Shown in pieces: positions 1 through 7,008 of a stretch of 16,078 nt of DNA; the stretch's first letter is position 1; every line of letters starts with the position of its first letter. Below the pieces are notes generated by a model. That model had not been told where the DNA came from and did not search any database. It saw only the letters and a list, made by a program, of their open reading frames with translations. Source of the stretch: Chloroflexota bacterium (GTDB lineage Bacteria > Chloroflexota > Limnocylindria > Limnocylindrales > CSP1-4); NCBI GenBank assembly GCA_021786915.1, contig JAJYMP010000159.1, positions 1-16,078 of the forward strand, read 5' to 3'. Position numbers and translations under genes: made by a program.

Positions 1-121
1 GCCGGCGCTGCCGACGACCTATCCGAGGGGGTGGCCATTACCCGTGAAACAGGGTGGCCAATTCCGGCGAAACAGGGTGGCCATTTGCCGTGAAACCGGG
101 TGGCCAAAACCCGTGAAATCC
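1..121 (+). mobile_element. Right end of an IS21-family insertion sequence (partial)
   Basis: This stretch has no recognisable gene but carries four tandem 23-bp repeats running up to a point where a neighbouring gene is abruptly cut. Multiple short repeats at the termini are a known feature of IS21-family elements (istA-istB), where they bind the transposase. The outermost repeat ends at about 120, and a possible terminal CA dinucleotide lies at 123-124, so the junction lies within about 118-125. The rest of the element, including istA and istB, would lie to the left of the window. The family assignment rests on repeat architecture and on the gene disruption, not on a visible transposase. 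Confidence 0.65.
29..120 (+). repeat. Four tandem 23-bp repeats at the IS end
   Basis: The anchor GGGTGGCCA starts at 29, 52, 75 and 98, an exact 23-bp period. Each unit ends in a variant of CCGTGAAAC; the second unit has GGCGAAAC and the last has CCGTGAAATC. These are most simply read as iterated transposase-binding sites at an IS21-type terminus. Confidence 0.9.
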
Positions 122-226
122 GCAGGTGGTGACCCGGACGATGGCGTCACCTGCGGCGATGATCGTAGGGCCGGGGACATCGAGGACCCGGATGTCTCCG
201 ACCCCGGCGAGGACGACCGCCTTCAT
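119..226 (-). pseudogene. Truncated zinc-type alcohol dehydrogenase (N-terminus only)
   Basis: The reading frame starts at ATG 226-224, overlapping the upstream VOC gene's stop as ATGA. Its first residues, MKAVVLAGVGDIRVLDVPGP, are the typical start of a medium-chain (GroES-like) alcohol dehydrogenase. About 35 residues later the frame reaches VRVTTCG, where members of this family normally continue as C-G-x-C-G-T-D with the catalytic zinc cysteine. Instead the sequence turns into the 23-bp IS repeats. The remaining roughly 300 residues are absent, so the product cannot be active. The gene was probably the last known member of the operon, disrupted by transposon insertion. The translational coupling and the conserved N-terminus suggest the break is fairly recent. 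Confidence 0.75.
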
Positions 227-624
227 GACGGCTGCTCGAGTTCGACGAGGTAGCCGTCGGGATCGACGACGAAGAAACGATAGCCACCCCACGGTGGCTC
301 GTACGGCTCGGCGAGGAAGGTCACGCCCTCCGCCGTGAGCGCGCGGTGCAGCCCGCGTGCGTCATCGACCTCGAGGACGAGGACGACTGGCGGTCGTGCC
401 GGGTCCTGGAGCACCGTCATGAGGAGCCCGGGCCCGTCTGGCGCCTCGTGGCCCTGCTCCGCGAACGAGAGCCGGACCCCGGCCAGGGTCAAGGTCGCGT
501 ACGGCGGATCGGCGTAGCGGGCCGCGACGACGAAGCCCAGGTGTTCCGTGTAGAACTCGACGGACCGCTCGACGTCAGCGACCGCGAGGATCGTGCCGAC
601 GCGCTGGATCGGGAAGCTGACGAT
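223..624 (-). CDS. VOC-superfamily (glyoxalase/bleomycin resistance/dioxygenase fold) protein
   Basis: This is a roughly 133-residue single-domain protein with two beta-alpha-beta-beta-beta modules. The first begins GTILAVADVERSVEFYTEHL and the second has LVLEVDDARGLHRAL. It ends DPDGYLVELEQ, with the usual C-terminal metal-ligand glutamate position. The family includes lyases, isomerases, extradiol dioxygenases and binding proteins, so the reaction is not assignable. The start is unusual: no ATG, GTG or TTG lies between the previous gene and the conserved domain. A strong AGGAGAGG (637-630) sits 5 bases upstream of an ATC at 624-622 that is exactly where family members begin. The nearest in-frame alternative is a TTG at 714, deep inside the upstream gene. 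The stop overlaps the ATG of the truncated alcohol dehydrogenase. Confidence 0.82.
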   Translation of the reverse strand: MVSFPIQRVGTILAVADVERSVEFYTEHLGFVVAARYADPPYATLTLAGVRLSFAEQGHEAPDGPGLLMTVLQDPARPPVVLVLEVDDARGLHRALTAEGVTFLAEPYEPPWGGYRFFVVDPDGYLVELEQPS

Positions 625-634
625 GCTGCCTCTC

Positions 635-1369
635 CTAGTGGCGCGTGTGTCCGCCGTCGACGACGAGCATCGAGCCGGTGACCCAGCGGGCCTCCTCGGA
701 GGCCAGGAAGGCAACGGCCGGGGCGATATCGGCGGGAGCGCCGTGGCGCTGGATCGCCTGGAGCGACTGGACGAAGTCGAACGCACCTGCGTGCGGACTC
801 GCCTTTACTCCCTCCGTCTCGGTCAGGCCGGGCGCAACGGAATTCACCGTGATCCCGTACTTCCCGAGCTCGGTCGCGAGCGCCCGGGTGAGACCGAAGA
901 CACCGCCCTTTGACGCGACGTAGTGGGCCATGTTCGGCGTCCCGGCGACGAGGGTATTCGAGGCGATGTTCACGATCCGCCCGTAGCCGTGCTTGCGCAT
1001 CTCGTCGGAGGCGGCTCGGCAGGTAAGGAACACGCCGTCAAGGTTGACCGCCATGATCCGGCGCCACTCGTCGAAGTCGATGTCGTCCCACGCGGTGAAC
1101 GGCACGATCGCGGCGTTGTTCACGAGGATGTCGAGCTTGCCGAACCGACGCACCGTCTCCTCGACCATCCGGGCGACGTCCTTCTGGTTAGAGACGTCGA
1201 TCTGAAGCCCCACCGCGCCCGGGATCGAAGCGGCGGCTGCCTCGGCCCCGGTCCCGTTGACATCGGCGATCACGACCGTTGCGCCCTCTTCGGCGAACTT
1301 ATCGGCGATCGCCCTGCCGATTCCCTGGGCACTGCCGGTAATGATCGCGACGCGATCCTTGAGCTTCAT
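635..1369 (-). CDS. Short-chain dehydrogenase/reductase (SDR), NAD(P)-dependent
   Basis: This 244-residue classical SDR has the complete motif set: TGSAQGIG (11-18) for the nucleotide, Asp36 after the second strand (favouring NAD over NADP), NNAA (84-87), and the catalytic triad Ser137, Tyr150 and Lys154 (YVASK). The C-terminus has the usual VTGSMLVVDGG. It probably oxidises a hydroxyl, or reduces a ketone, of a pathway intermediate; the substrate is unknown. ATG 1369 was chosen because MKLKDRVAIIT is the family N-terminus and a purine-rich GGAGAAGGGAG lies just upstream. An upstream ATG at 1438 would add 23 atypical residues overlapping the preceding gene. The gene lies 43 bp after the metallo-hydrolase gene and just before the VOC gene. 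Confidence 0.93.
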   Translation of the reverse strand: MKLKDRVAIITGSAQGIGRAIADKFAEEGATVVIADVNGTGAEAAAASIPGAVGLQIDVSNQKDVARMVEETVRRFGKLDILVNNAAIVPFTAWDDIDFDEWRRIMAVNLDGVFLTCRAASDEMRKHGYGRIVNIASNTLVAGTPNMAHYVASKGGVFGLTRALATELGKYGITVNSVAPGLTETEGVKASPHAGAFDFVQSLQAIQRHGAPADIAPAVAFLASEEARWVTGSMLVVDGGHTRH

Positions 1370-1412
1370 CCGAAGGCTCCCTTCTCCTGTCGAACGCGGG
1401 AACAGATGGAAC

Positions 1413-2159
1413 TCAGGCCCCGTAGAACTCCGGAGCATGCTTCCATGTGAGCCACGGCTCCATCTCGTGGGAGACGAAGATCTCGGCGTCGTGTTTCTTC
1501 GCCATCGCCTTGATCCGCTTGAGGGCGCTGATCGAGTCGACTGGGTCGAGATGGAAGCCTCCGATGATCATCCGCTCGAGCGTCTCGTAAGAGTAGGCTG
1601 CGTCACCGGCGAACAGCATCGGCCGCCTACCCTCGGGCTCGGCGAGGAGCGAGTAGTGACCGATCGTGTGACCTACGGTCTGGAAGAGCGAGAGGCCCTT
1701 GGCCAGCTCGACATCACCCTCAATGAACTCGTACTTCATTCCGGGAATGTCGAAGCTGAGGTCCGAGTAGCCGAGCCGCTCGAACGGCTCTGGCACCTTG
1801 CACGACCTGAGTTCCTGCTTGCTGACGAGCGTCGTCGCGTTCTTCAGGAACCGATTCCCGCCCACGTGGTCGAAGTGAAGGTGGGAGTTGATGACGAAGT
1901 TGATCTCCTCCGGCGTCGTCCCGCATCGCTTCAGCTGCTCTGGCAGCGTCTGCGCAGGCGTCTGCTCGGGCAGCTCGAAGGGAAGGACCTTCTTTACGTG
2001 CTCGAGGTCGTAGCCCGTGTCGAAGATGAACTTCCCTTCGGGGTGGTCGACGTACACGCCGTACACGGGGAACCGGACGGGGGTCCCCACGTCGATGTGC
2101 CAAAGGACATCCGAGCGGTCGATGACGAGCGATCCGAAGTCGAGTAGGTAGATCTTCAC
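1413..2159 (-). CDS. Metallo-beta-lactamase-fold hydrolase, N-acyl homoserine lactonase-like
   Basis: This is a 248-residue protein of the lactonase branch of the metallo-beta-lactamase superfamily. The dinuclear zinc motif HLHFDH is at 93-98, with further ligands at His164 (GHTIGH), Asp186 (GDAAYS) and His231 (SHE). The N-terminal MKIYLLDFGSL and the length fit AiiA-type AHL lactonases. Position inside a catabolic operon makes hydrolysis of a pathway lactone or ester as likely as quorum quenching. GTG at 2159 is preferred because it is preceded by GGGGAG with about 7-base spacing and begins the conserved domain. An upstream start at 2213 would overlap the intergenic region and add an arginine-rich, unconserved leader. 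No signal peptide is seen, so it is likely cytoplasmic. Confidence 0.88.
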   Translation of the reverse strand: MKIYLLDFGSLVIDRSDVLWHIDVGTPVRFPVYGVYVDHPEGKFIFDTGYDLEHVKKVLPFELPEQTPAQTLPEQLKRCGTTPEEINFVINSHLHFDHVGGNRFLKNATTLVSKQELRSCKVPEPFERLGYSDLSFDIPGMKYEFIEGDVELAKGLSLFQTVGHTIGHYSLLAEPEGRRPMLFAGDAAYSYETLERMIIGGFHLDPVDSISALKRIKAMAKKHDAEIFVSHEMEPWLTWKHAPEFYGA

Positions 2160-2216
2160 CTGACGTCTCCCCTTGTCTCGGGTGGTGGAGGCAGCACGCC
2201 TGGCCCCTGGCAACTC

Positions 2217-3137
2217 CTAGCCGAGCGCCTTCCGCACGGCCACGAGCTTCATCGCGCGCTCCGCCCGGAGTTGATCGATCTGCTCGTCCGTGTAGTCGAA
2301 GATCCCGCCCTTCGTCTTGATCCCAAGGCGGCCTTGGCTCGTGAGGTCGCGGATCGTCGAGGAGACCTCGGCCGCGTTCGAGAGGTCCGGGTTGAGGTAG
2401 CTCGCGACGCTGGAGTAAATGTCCAGACCGGCCATGTCGAGGAGCTGCATCGGCGGAATGACCGCCAGCTTGTAGCCGATGCCCCACTTGACGTTGAGGT
2501 CGAGTTGCTCGCGGCCGATCACGCCCTCGTCGACGAGCGCGAGGCACTCGCGCATGATCGCGTAGAGGACCCGGTTCTCGACAAACCCGGGAACCTCCTT
2601 CTTGAGGAAGCACGGGTAGTAGCCGACGTCCTCAACGATTGAGGCTGCGCCGGCCTTCGTCGCCTCGGAGGTCTTCTCGCCCGGGATGATCTCGATCATC
2701 GGGATGAGGTGAGGAGGGTTCGACCAGTGCATGCCGATGACCCGATCCGGGTGCTCGAGATCCGCGGCGATCTTCGTGATCGGGATGCCCGACGTGTTGG
2801 ACGCGAGGATCACGTCCGAGCCGACGTGGCGCTCGTACTCGGCGAACACCTGCTTCTTGAGGTCGAGCTTTTCCGGGACCGCCTCCATGACGAACTCCGC
2901 GCCAGCGAGGGCGTCGGCCGGGTCGGATGCGTAGCGTACGGAGCCCCCGTCAACGGTCGGGGTCCCGAGGCGGTCAAGCACGCCCCAGGCCAGGTCGTAG
3001 CCCGTCTTCGCCCGGACGAGCGCTTCGGTGCTGATGTCGAAGAGGGCGACCTCCATGCCGGCCCGCGCGAGGACGGCACCCATCCCCGGACCCATCGTGC
3101 CGGTGCCCATGATCGCAACCCGCTTGTACGTGCTCAT
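2217..3137 (-). CDS. 3-hydroxyacyl-CoA dehydrogenase family protein
   Basis: This 306-residue protein has the two-domain architecture of the family. The N-terminal NAD-binding Rossmann domain carries GTGTMG (11-16) and Asp34 at the end of the second strand. The C-terminal dimerisation domain ends GIKTKGGIFDYTDEQ. The catalytic residues are in the expected places: Ser116 in ASNTS, His137 (GMHWSNP), Glu149 and Asn188. Family members oxidise L-3-hydroxyacyl-CoAs, but related enzymes act on non-CoA hydroxy acids. No thiolase, CoA ligase or enoyl-CoA hydratase is visible here, so the CoA-linked role is unproven. It starts by ATGA overlap with the stop of the molybdopterin subunit gene, indicating translational coupling, and ends 57 bp before the lactonase-like gene. 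Confidence 0.9.
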   Translation of the reverse strand: MSTYKRVAIMGTGTMGPGMGAVLARAGMEVALFDISTEALVRAKTGYDLAWGVLDRLGTPTVDGGSVRYASDPADALAGAEFVMEAVPEKLDLKKQVFAEYERHVGSDVILASNTSGIPITKIAADLEHPDRVIGMHWSNPPHLIPMIEIIPGEKTSEATKAGAASIVEDVGYYPCFLKKEVPGFVENRVLYAIMRECLALVDEGVIGREQLDLNVKWGIGYKLAVIPPMQLLDMAGLDIYSSVASYLNPDLSNAAEVSSTIRDLTSQGRLGIKTKGGIFDYTDEQIDQLRAERAMKLVAVRKALG

Positions 3138-5434
3138 CCCGGTTCCTCCTTCAGTTCCTGGATCCTGCGCCAGACGCGCTCAGGGCTGAATGGCAGTTCG
3201 CTCATCGGGACGCCGGCGTCGGCGAGCGCGGTGGCGATCGCCCCGATGATCCCCGCGAACGCTCCCTCGCCGCAGCCCTTCGCCCCGAACGGGCCAGGGC
3301 CGTCCTCGTTTTCGACGATGACGCACGCGGAGTGCATGGGAAGATCCTCGATCGTCGGGATGCGGTACTCGAGGAGGTTGTCGTTGAGCAGCTGGCCATC
3401 GACATACACCATCTCCTCGAACAGCGCGTTGCCGATCCCCTGCATCGTCGCGCCCTCATCCTGGCGCTCGACGAGCTGGGGGTTGATCGCCCGACCAACG
3501 TCGGCCACCGACGCGGTCCGAAGGACGCTCACCTGCCCGGTCTCGCGATCGACGTGGACCTCCGCGGCACCGATGCAGACCTCCCAGAAGACCGGGCCCT
3601 CAGCATAGGAACCGGTTCCCTCGGGATGGACACCGCCCTCTCCGGTGAGCTGGCCGCCACTCAGCCCGAACCGCTTCGAGATGAGTTCGGGATAGGTCCG
3701 GCATTCACCGCCGTACCATGCCGCCCCGTCGCGGAGCTCGATCGATCCCTCGGCCTCGGGCCAGATGGCCGAGGCGATGTCCAGCAGGTCACCCCGGACG
3801 GCGTCGGCAGCGCGCTGGACGGCGAGCCCGGCAAGCGTCGTCGATCGGCTCGCGCCGGTCGAGCGGTCGTACGGAGTGAACCGGGTATCGGTCCCCTGGC
3901 AGCGGATCCGCTCAGCCGGCATCGCGAGGACTTCCGCGGCGATCTGCGAGAATGCGGTCCGCTGGCCCTGGCCGAGCTCGGTCGAGCCGACGAGGACGAT
4001 GACCTCGCCGTCAGCCTCCATCCGGACGATCGCGCTCGACACCGGGTGGGCGCCGGCGGCAAGCAGCCCGACCGAGATCCCGCGACCGGTGTCGGGGGCC
4101 TTGTCGCGAGTCCAGCCGAGCGCCGCGGCGACTTTCTCGACGTCGCCTACGAGATCGGCGTCGAGCGGCTTCCCGCCCGGGCGGACCGCTGCGCCGGGCC
4201 GGAGGAGGTTGCGCCGGCGGATCTCGATCGGGTCGATCCCGGCCCGGCGAGCGACCTCGTCGACCTGGAGCTCGCCCGCCCACTGCAGGTGGGCAGCGCC
4301 GAATGCTCGGTAGGACCCGGACGGCGCCGTGTTCGTATGGACGCAGGAGGCCTCGACACGAACCGCGGACCAGCGGTAGGGGCCTGGAGCGGCGTCACCG
4401 CCCGTCGCCGTCACCCTCGGTCCATTGTCGGCGTAGGCGCCCGTGTCGAACCAGGCCTCGACGTCGCGGGCGAGCAGGCGGCCATCGCGGGTCGCCGCGG
4501 TGCGCATCCGTGCCGTCATGTTGTGGCGCCGAGTGGTCGCCATCGACTCGTCGACTCGGTTCACGATCCTCACCGGCCGGCCCGCCTTGCGTGCGAGCGC
4601 GACGGTGATCGGCTCCATCTTCGTGTAGGACTTGCTGCCGAACCCACCACCGAGGAACGGGACGATGATCCGGACCCGTCCGAGCGGGACATCGAAGAGT
4701 GCGGCGATCTCGGCTCGGACGAGGAATGGGTGCTGGCAGGTTGCCCAGATCGTGATCCCGTCGCCGTCCACCTGGGCGACGACGCTGTGGGTCTCCATCG
4801 CGTACTGGTAGACGCCGGGGAAGATGTACTCGCCCTCGACGACGATGTCTGCGGCCGCAAAGGCCGCCTCGACATCGCCGCGATCGATCGTGTAGCGATA
4901 GCAGACGTTCCCGTCGCGCTCAGGCAGACGCCCGAGCCCGTGGAAGAGGCCGGGCTGGATCGGCCGGTCGTGGACAAGCATCGCACCTGGCGCGAGAGCA
5001 TCCGCGAGCGTGGCGACGACGGGCAGCTCGTCGTACTCGACGGCCATCGCCCTGACCGCGGCCTCGGCGATCGCCTCGTCGGTCGCGGCGACGGCTGCCA
5101 CCGGCTCTCCGACAAAGCGGACCCGGTCGATCGCGACGATCGGGCGGTCCCTGATCGCATGGCCGAAATAGGGGTCGATGTCGAGCAGGTCGGACCCGGT
5201 CAGGACGGCGACGACCCCGGGGATCGCCTCGGCCGCCGCGGTATCGATCGACACGATCCGAGCGTGGGCGAGTGGACTTCGGAGCACCTTCCCATGGAGC
5301 ATCCGGGGGACGACCAGATCGCCGACGTACTGGGCTTCGCCGCGTAGCTTCTCGGATGCGTCGACCCGCGGCATCGATCGGCCCACCTGGGGTACGCTGC
5401 ACGCTCGCGTGGCAGCGGGGGCGACGGTGCTCAC
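3134..5434 (-). CDS. Xanthine dehydrogenase-family molybdopterin-binding catalytic subunit
   Basis: This is a 766-residue large subunit of the molybdenum hydroxylase family (xanthine dehydrogenase, aldehyde oxidoreductase, nicotinate/isoquinoline hydroxylase, CO dehydrogenase large subunit). The N-terminal a/b hammerhead domain occupies about residues 20-140. The molybdopterin domain carries GGGFGSK (262-268) and YRAFG (375-379). The catalytic glutamate is Glu723 in GAKGCGE. The CO dehydrogenase-type selenium-cysteine loop is not evident, so hydroxylation of an aldehyde or heteroaromatic carbon is the likelier chemistry. It starts with GTG, overlapping the [2Fe-2S] gene's stop as GTGA, and overlaps the dehydrogenase downstream as ATGA. 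No FAD subunit gene (CoxM-like) and no XdhC/MobA-type maturation gene lies in the cluster, resembling two-subunit hydroxylases. Confidence 0.94.
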   Translation of the reverse strand: MSTVAPAATRACSVPQVGRSMPRVDASEKLRGEAQYVGDLVVPRMLHGKVLRSPLAHARIVSIDTAAAEAIPGVVAVLTGSDLLDIDPYFGHAIRDRPIVAIDRVRFVGEPVAAVAATDEAIAEAAVRAMAVEYDELPVVATLADALAPGAMLVHDRPIQPGLFHGLGRLPERDGNVCYRYTIDRGDVEAAFAAADIVVEGEYIFPGVYQYAMETHSVVAQVDGDGITIWATCQHPFLVRAEIAALFDVPLGRVRIIVPFLGGGFGSKSYTKMEPITVALARKAGRPVRIVNRVDESMATTRRHNMTARMRTAATRDGRLLARDVEAWFDTGAYADNGPRVTATGGDAAPGPYRWSAVRVEASCVHTNTAPSGSYRAFGAAHLQWAGELQVDEVARRAGIDPIEIRRRNLLRPGAAVRPGGKPLDADLVGDVEKVAAALGWTRDKAPDTGRGISVGLLAAGAHPVSSAIVRMEADGEVIVLVGSTELGQGQRTAFSQIAAEVLAMPAERIRCQGTDTRFTPYDRSTGASRSTTLAGLAVQRAADAVRGDLLDIASAIWPEAEGSIELRDGAAWYGGECRTYPELISKRFGLSGGQLTGEGGVHPEGTGSYAEGPVFWEVCIGAAEVHVDRETGQVSVLRTASVADVGRAINPQLVERQDEGATMQGIGNALFEEMVYVDGQLLNDNLLEYRIPTIEDLPMHSACVIVENEDGPGPFGAKGCGEGAFAGIIGAIATALADAGVPMSELPFSPERVWRRIQELKEEPG

Positions 5435-5898
5435 GCGGTGACCTCGCCCGAGGCAAGCTCACCGACCGCATCGAGGATCGAGCGGTAACCCGTGCAGCGG
5501 CAGAGGTTCCCGGCAAGGCCATGGCGGATCGACGCCTCGTCGGTCAGCTCGCCATCCTCGAGGAGAGAATGGACCGTCAGGACCATCCCCGGCGTGCAGA
5601 AGCCGCACTGGAGGGCGGCATGCCGGGTGAACGCCGCGGCAATCGACTCGAAGGCCCGCGTCTCCCTGAAGCCCTCGATCGTGAGGACCGCCCGCCCGTC
5701 TGTCTCGGCCGCGAGGTACGAGCAGGAGCTCACCGGGGCGCCGTCGACGAGCACGGTGCAGGACCCGCAGACCTGTACGTCGCACGACCGCTTCGCGCCG
5801 GTCAGGCCGAGCCGGTCCCTCAACACGTCCAGGAGGAACTCCTGCGGCTCCACGTCGAGCGCAGTCTGGACGCCGTTGAGCTCGAGCACGATCTGCAT
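5431..5898 (-). CDS. [2Fe-2S] iron-sulfur subunit of molybdenum hydroxylase
   Basis: This 155-residue small subunit holds two [2Fe-2S] clusters and passes electrons from the molybdenum site. The plant-ferredoxin-type cluster is bound by Cys39, Cys44, Cys47 and Cys59 (CDVQVCGSC). The C-terminal helical cluster is bound by Cys98 and Cys101 (CGFCTPGM) and by Cys133 and Cys135 (NLCRCTGY). All eight ligands are present and the length is normal. ATG 5898 starts one base after the aldolase stop and begins the conserved MQIVLELNG. Earlier in-frame ATGs would run back into the upstream gene. It is certainly the partner of the adjacent large subunit, whose GTG overlaps its stop. The electron acceptor is not shown here. 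Confidence 0.95.
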   Translation of the reverse strand: MQIVLELNGVQTALDVEPQEFLLDVLRDRLGLTGAKRSCDVQVCGSCTVLVDGAPVSSCSYLAAETDGRAVLTIEGFRETRAFESIAAAFTRHAALQCGFCTPGMVLTVHSLLEDGELTDEASIRHGLAGNLCRCTGYRSILDAVGELASGEVTA

Positions 5899-5899
5899 C

Positions 5900-6616
5900 T
5901 CAGTCGGCCGTCGCGCGGTTCCGGGCATCCGATCCATGGACACGACGGACCCACGCCGCCCAGTACTCGTCCATGAACCCGTCCTGATACTTCTCCTGTC
6001 TGAGCCGTTCGGCCGATTCCTTCGAGATCGGCCGGAGCGACCCGAGTGCCGTCGCGATCGCCTGGAAGCGGATCGCCCGCTCGAGCGTGACCGCGGCAAG
6101 AACGGCCCACCGCACGTCCTCGCCGGCGACGACCACGCCGTGGTTCCGGAGGAGCGCGGCGCGGCGGGATCCGAGAGCCTCGGCGACGCGTCGGCCCTGG
6201 TCGGCGTTCATCACCAGTGCCGGTCCGTCCTCGTAGTCGCCAAGCCCATCGGAGAAGAGGATGGCATCGTGGGTGAGAAGCAGGAGTTGCGCATCGGTCG
6301 ATCCCAACGCCGTCCCGTAGACCGGATGGCCGTGGATGACCGAGCCGACATCCGGTCGAGCGCGGTAGATCTCCGTGTGCATGACCGACTCGAGGTGATA
6401 GTCGTAGCGCTCGAGCGCGCTCTCGTCATCGATGTCGAGAGCGATCACGTCGGAGGGCTGGACTTCGTCCAGCGCGACGCCCTTGCGCTTGATCCAAACG
6501 ATTCGATCGCCGGGGTTCCTCGCGCTCACGTGACCGAGGGTGAGGTCCACATAGCCCTCGAGGGCGATCACCCGACAGGCTATCGCGACTCGTTCTCGCA
6601 AGGCGTCCGGGCTCAT
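5900..6616 (-). CDS. Class II aldolase/adducin-fold protein
   Basis: This 238-residue protein is of the class II aldolase/epimerase family (L-fuculose-phosphate aldolase, L-ribulose-5-phosphate epimerase and relatives). The zinc ligands are recognisable as His95 and His97 (HGHPVYG) and His159 (RNHG). Glu76 is in the place of the fuculose-phosphate aldolase catalytic glutamate. Members cleave or decarboxylate hydroxy-keto compounds, and some act on aromatic hydroxy acids rather than sugar phosphates. The context, directly before a molybdenum hydroxylase, favours a catabolic lyase or decarboxylase role, but the substrate is not assignable. Its ATG overlaps the cupin stop as ATGA, and its stop is one base before the ferredoxin-subunit start. 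Confidence 0.88.
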   Translation of the reverse strand: MSPDALRERVAIACRVIALEGYVDLTLGHVSARNPGDRIVWIKRKGVALDEVQPSDVIALDIDDESALERYDYHLESVMHTEIYRARPDVGSVIHGHPVYGTALGSTDAQLLLLTHDAILFSDGLGDYEDGPALVMNADQGRRVAEALGSRRAALLRNHGVVVAGEDVRWAVLAAVTLERAIRFQAIATALGSLRPISKESAERLRQEKYQDGFMDEYWAAWVRRVHGSDARNRATAD

Positions 6617-7008
6617 CGGCCAGACTCGAATTCGTCGACCAGCCGCCGCTTGGTCGGCGGATAGTCCGGGTGCGGGAAGGCAAAGATCATCGTTACCGGT
6701 TCATCTCCGGTGTTGGCGACCGCGTGCCACACGCTTGCGGGGACGTAGAGAGCAGCACCGGCCCCGTATTCGACCGTGCCGTCGTCGAGGCGGAGCTCAC
6801 CGTGGCCCGTGAGAACGTAGGCGAGCTCCTCGGTCGCGTGCGAGAGCATCGCGGTCGACGTGCCGGGGGCGAAGCTCGAGTACCCGAGTGAGGTAGCCGA
6901 TGCCACGCGCTCACCGGTGAGAAGCACACGGCTCCAGCTTCCGCCCGGCAACTCGATCGGTGCCACGTCCTTGAGGGGGACGACCCGTACGCCGCTCAGA
7001 GGGCCCAT
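6613..7008 (-). CDS. Small cupin-domain protein
   Basis: This 131-residue single-domain cupin has motif 1 around SHATEELAYVLTGHG (56-70), with His57 and Glu60 or Glu61 as likely metal ligands. Motif 2 is GAALYVPASVWHAVANTG (84-101), with His95. Such small cupins act as metal-dependent oxygenases, isomerases or ligand-binding proteins, so a specific reaction cannot be given. The start at ATG 7008 overlaps the end of the aminopeptidase-like gene by 13 bp, and the stop overlaps the aldolase start by 4 bp, so it is firmly part of the operon. No signal peptide is evident. Confidence 0.85.
   Translation of the reverse strand: MGPLSGVRVVPLKDVAPIELPGGSWSRVLLTGERVASATSLGYSSFAPGTSTAMLSHATEELAYVLTGHGELRLDDGTVEYGAGAALYVPASVWHAVANTGDEPVTMIFAFPHPDYPPTKRRLVDEFESGR

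Noticed and set aside
29..120. CRISPR array
   Set aside because: Units of 23 bp are directly contiguous with no variable spacers of usual length, and the array sits at a gene disruption, fitting an IS end.
1413..2159. Evidence for a quorum-sensing locus
   Set aside because: No LuxI or LuxR homologue is present; the lactonase-like gene is better explained by the catabolic operon.
2217..3137. Beta-oxidation cluster
   Set aside because: Only one hydroxyacyl-CoA dehydrogenase-family gene is present, with no thiolase, hydratase, acyl-CoA dehydrogenase or CoA ligase.
3332..5347. Long plus-strand open frame (about 670 codons) opposite the molybdopterin subunit gene
   Set aside because: It is antisense to a gene with full catalytic motifs; its composition (Asp/Arg/Gly-rich, no domain) is typical of a shadow frame in GC-rich DNA.
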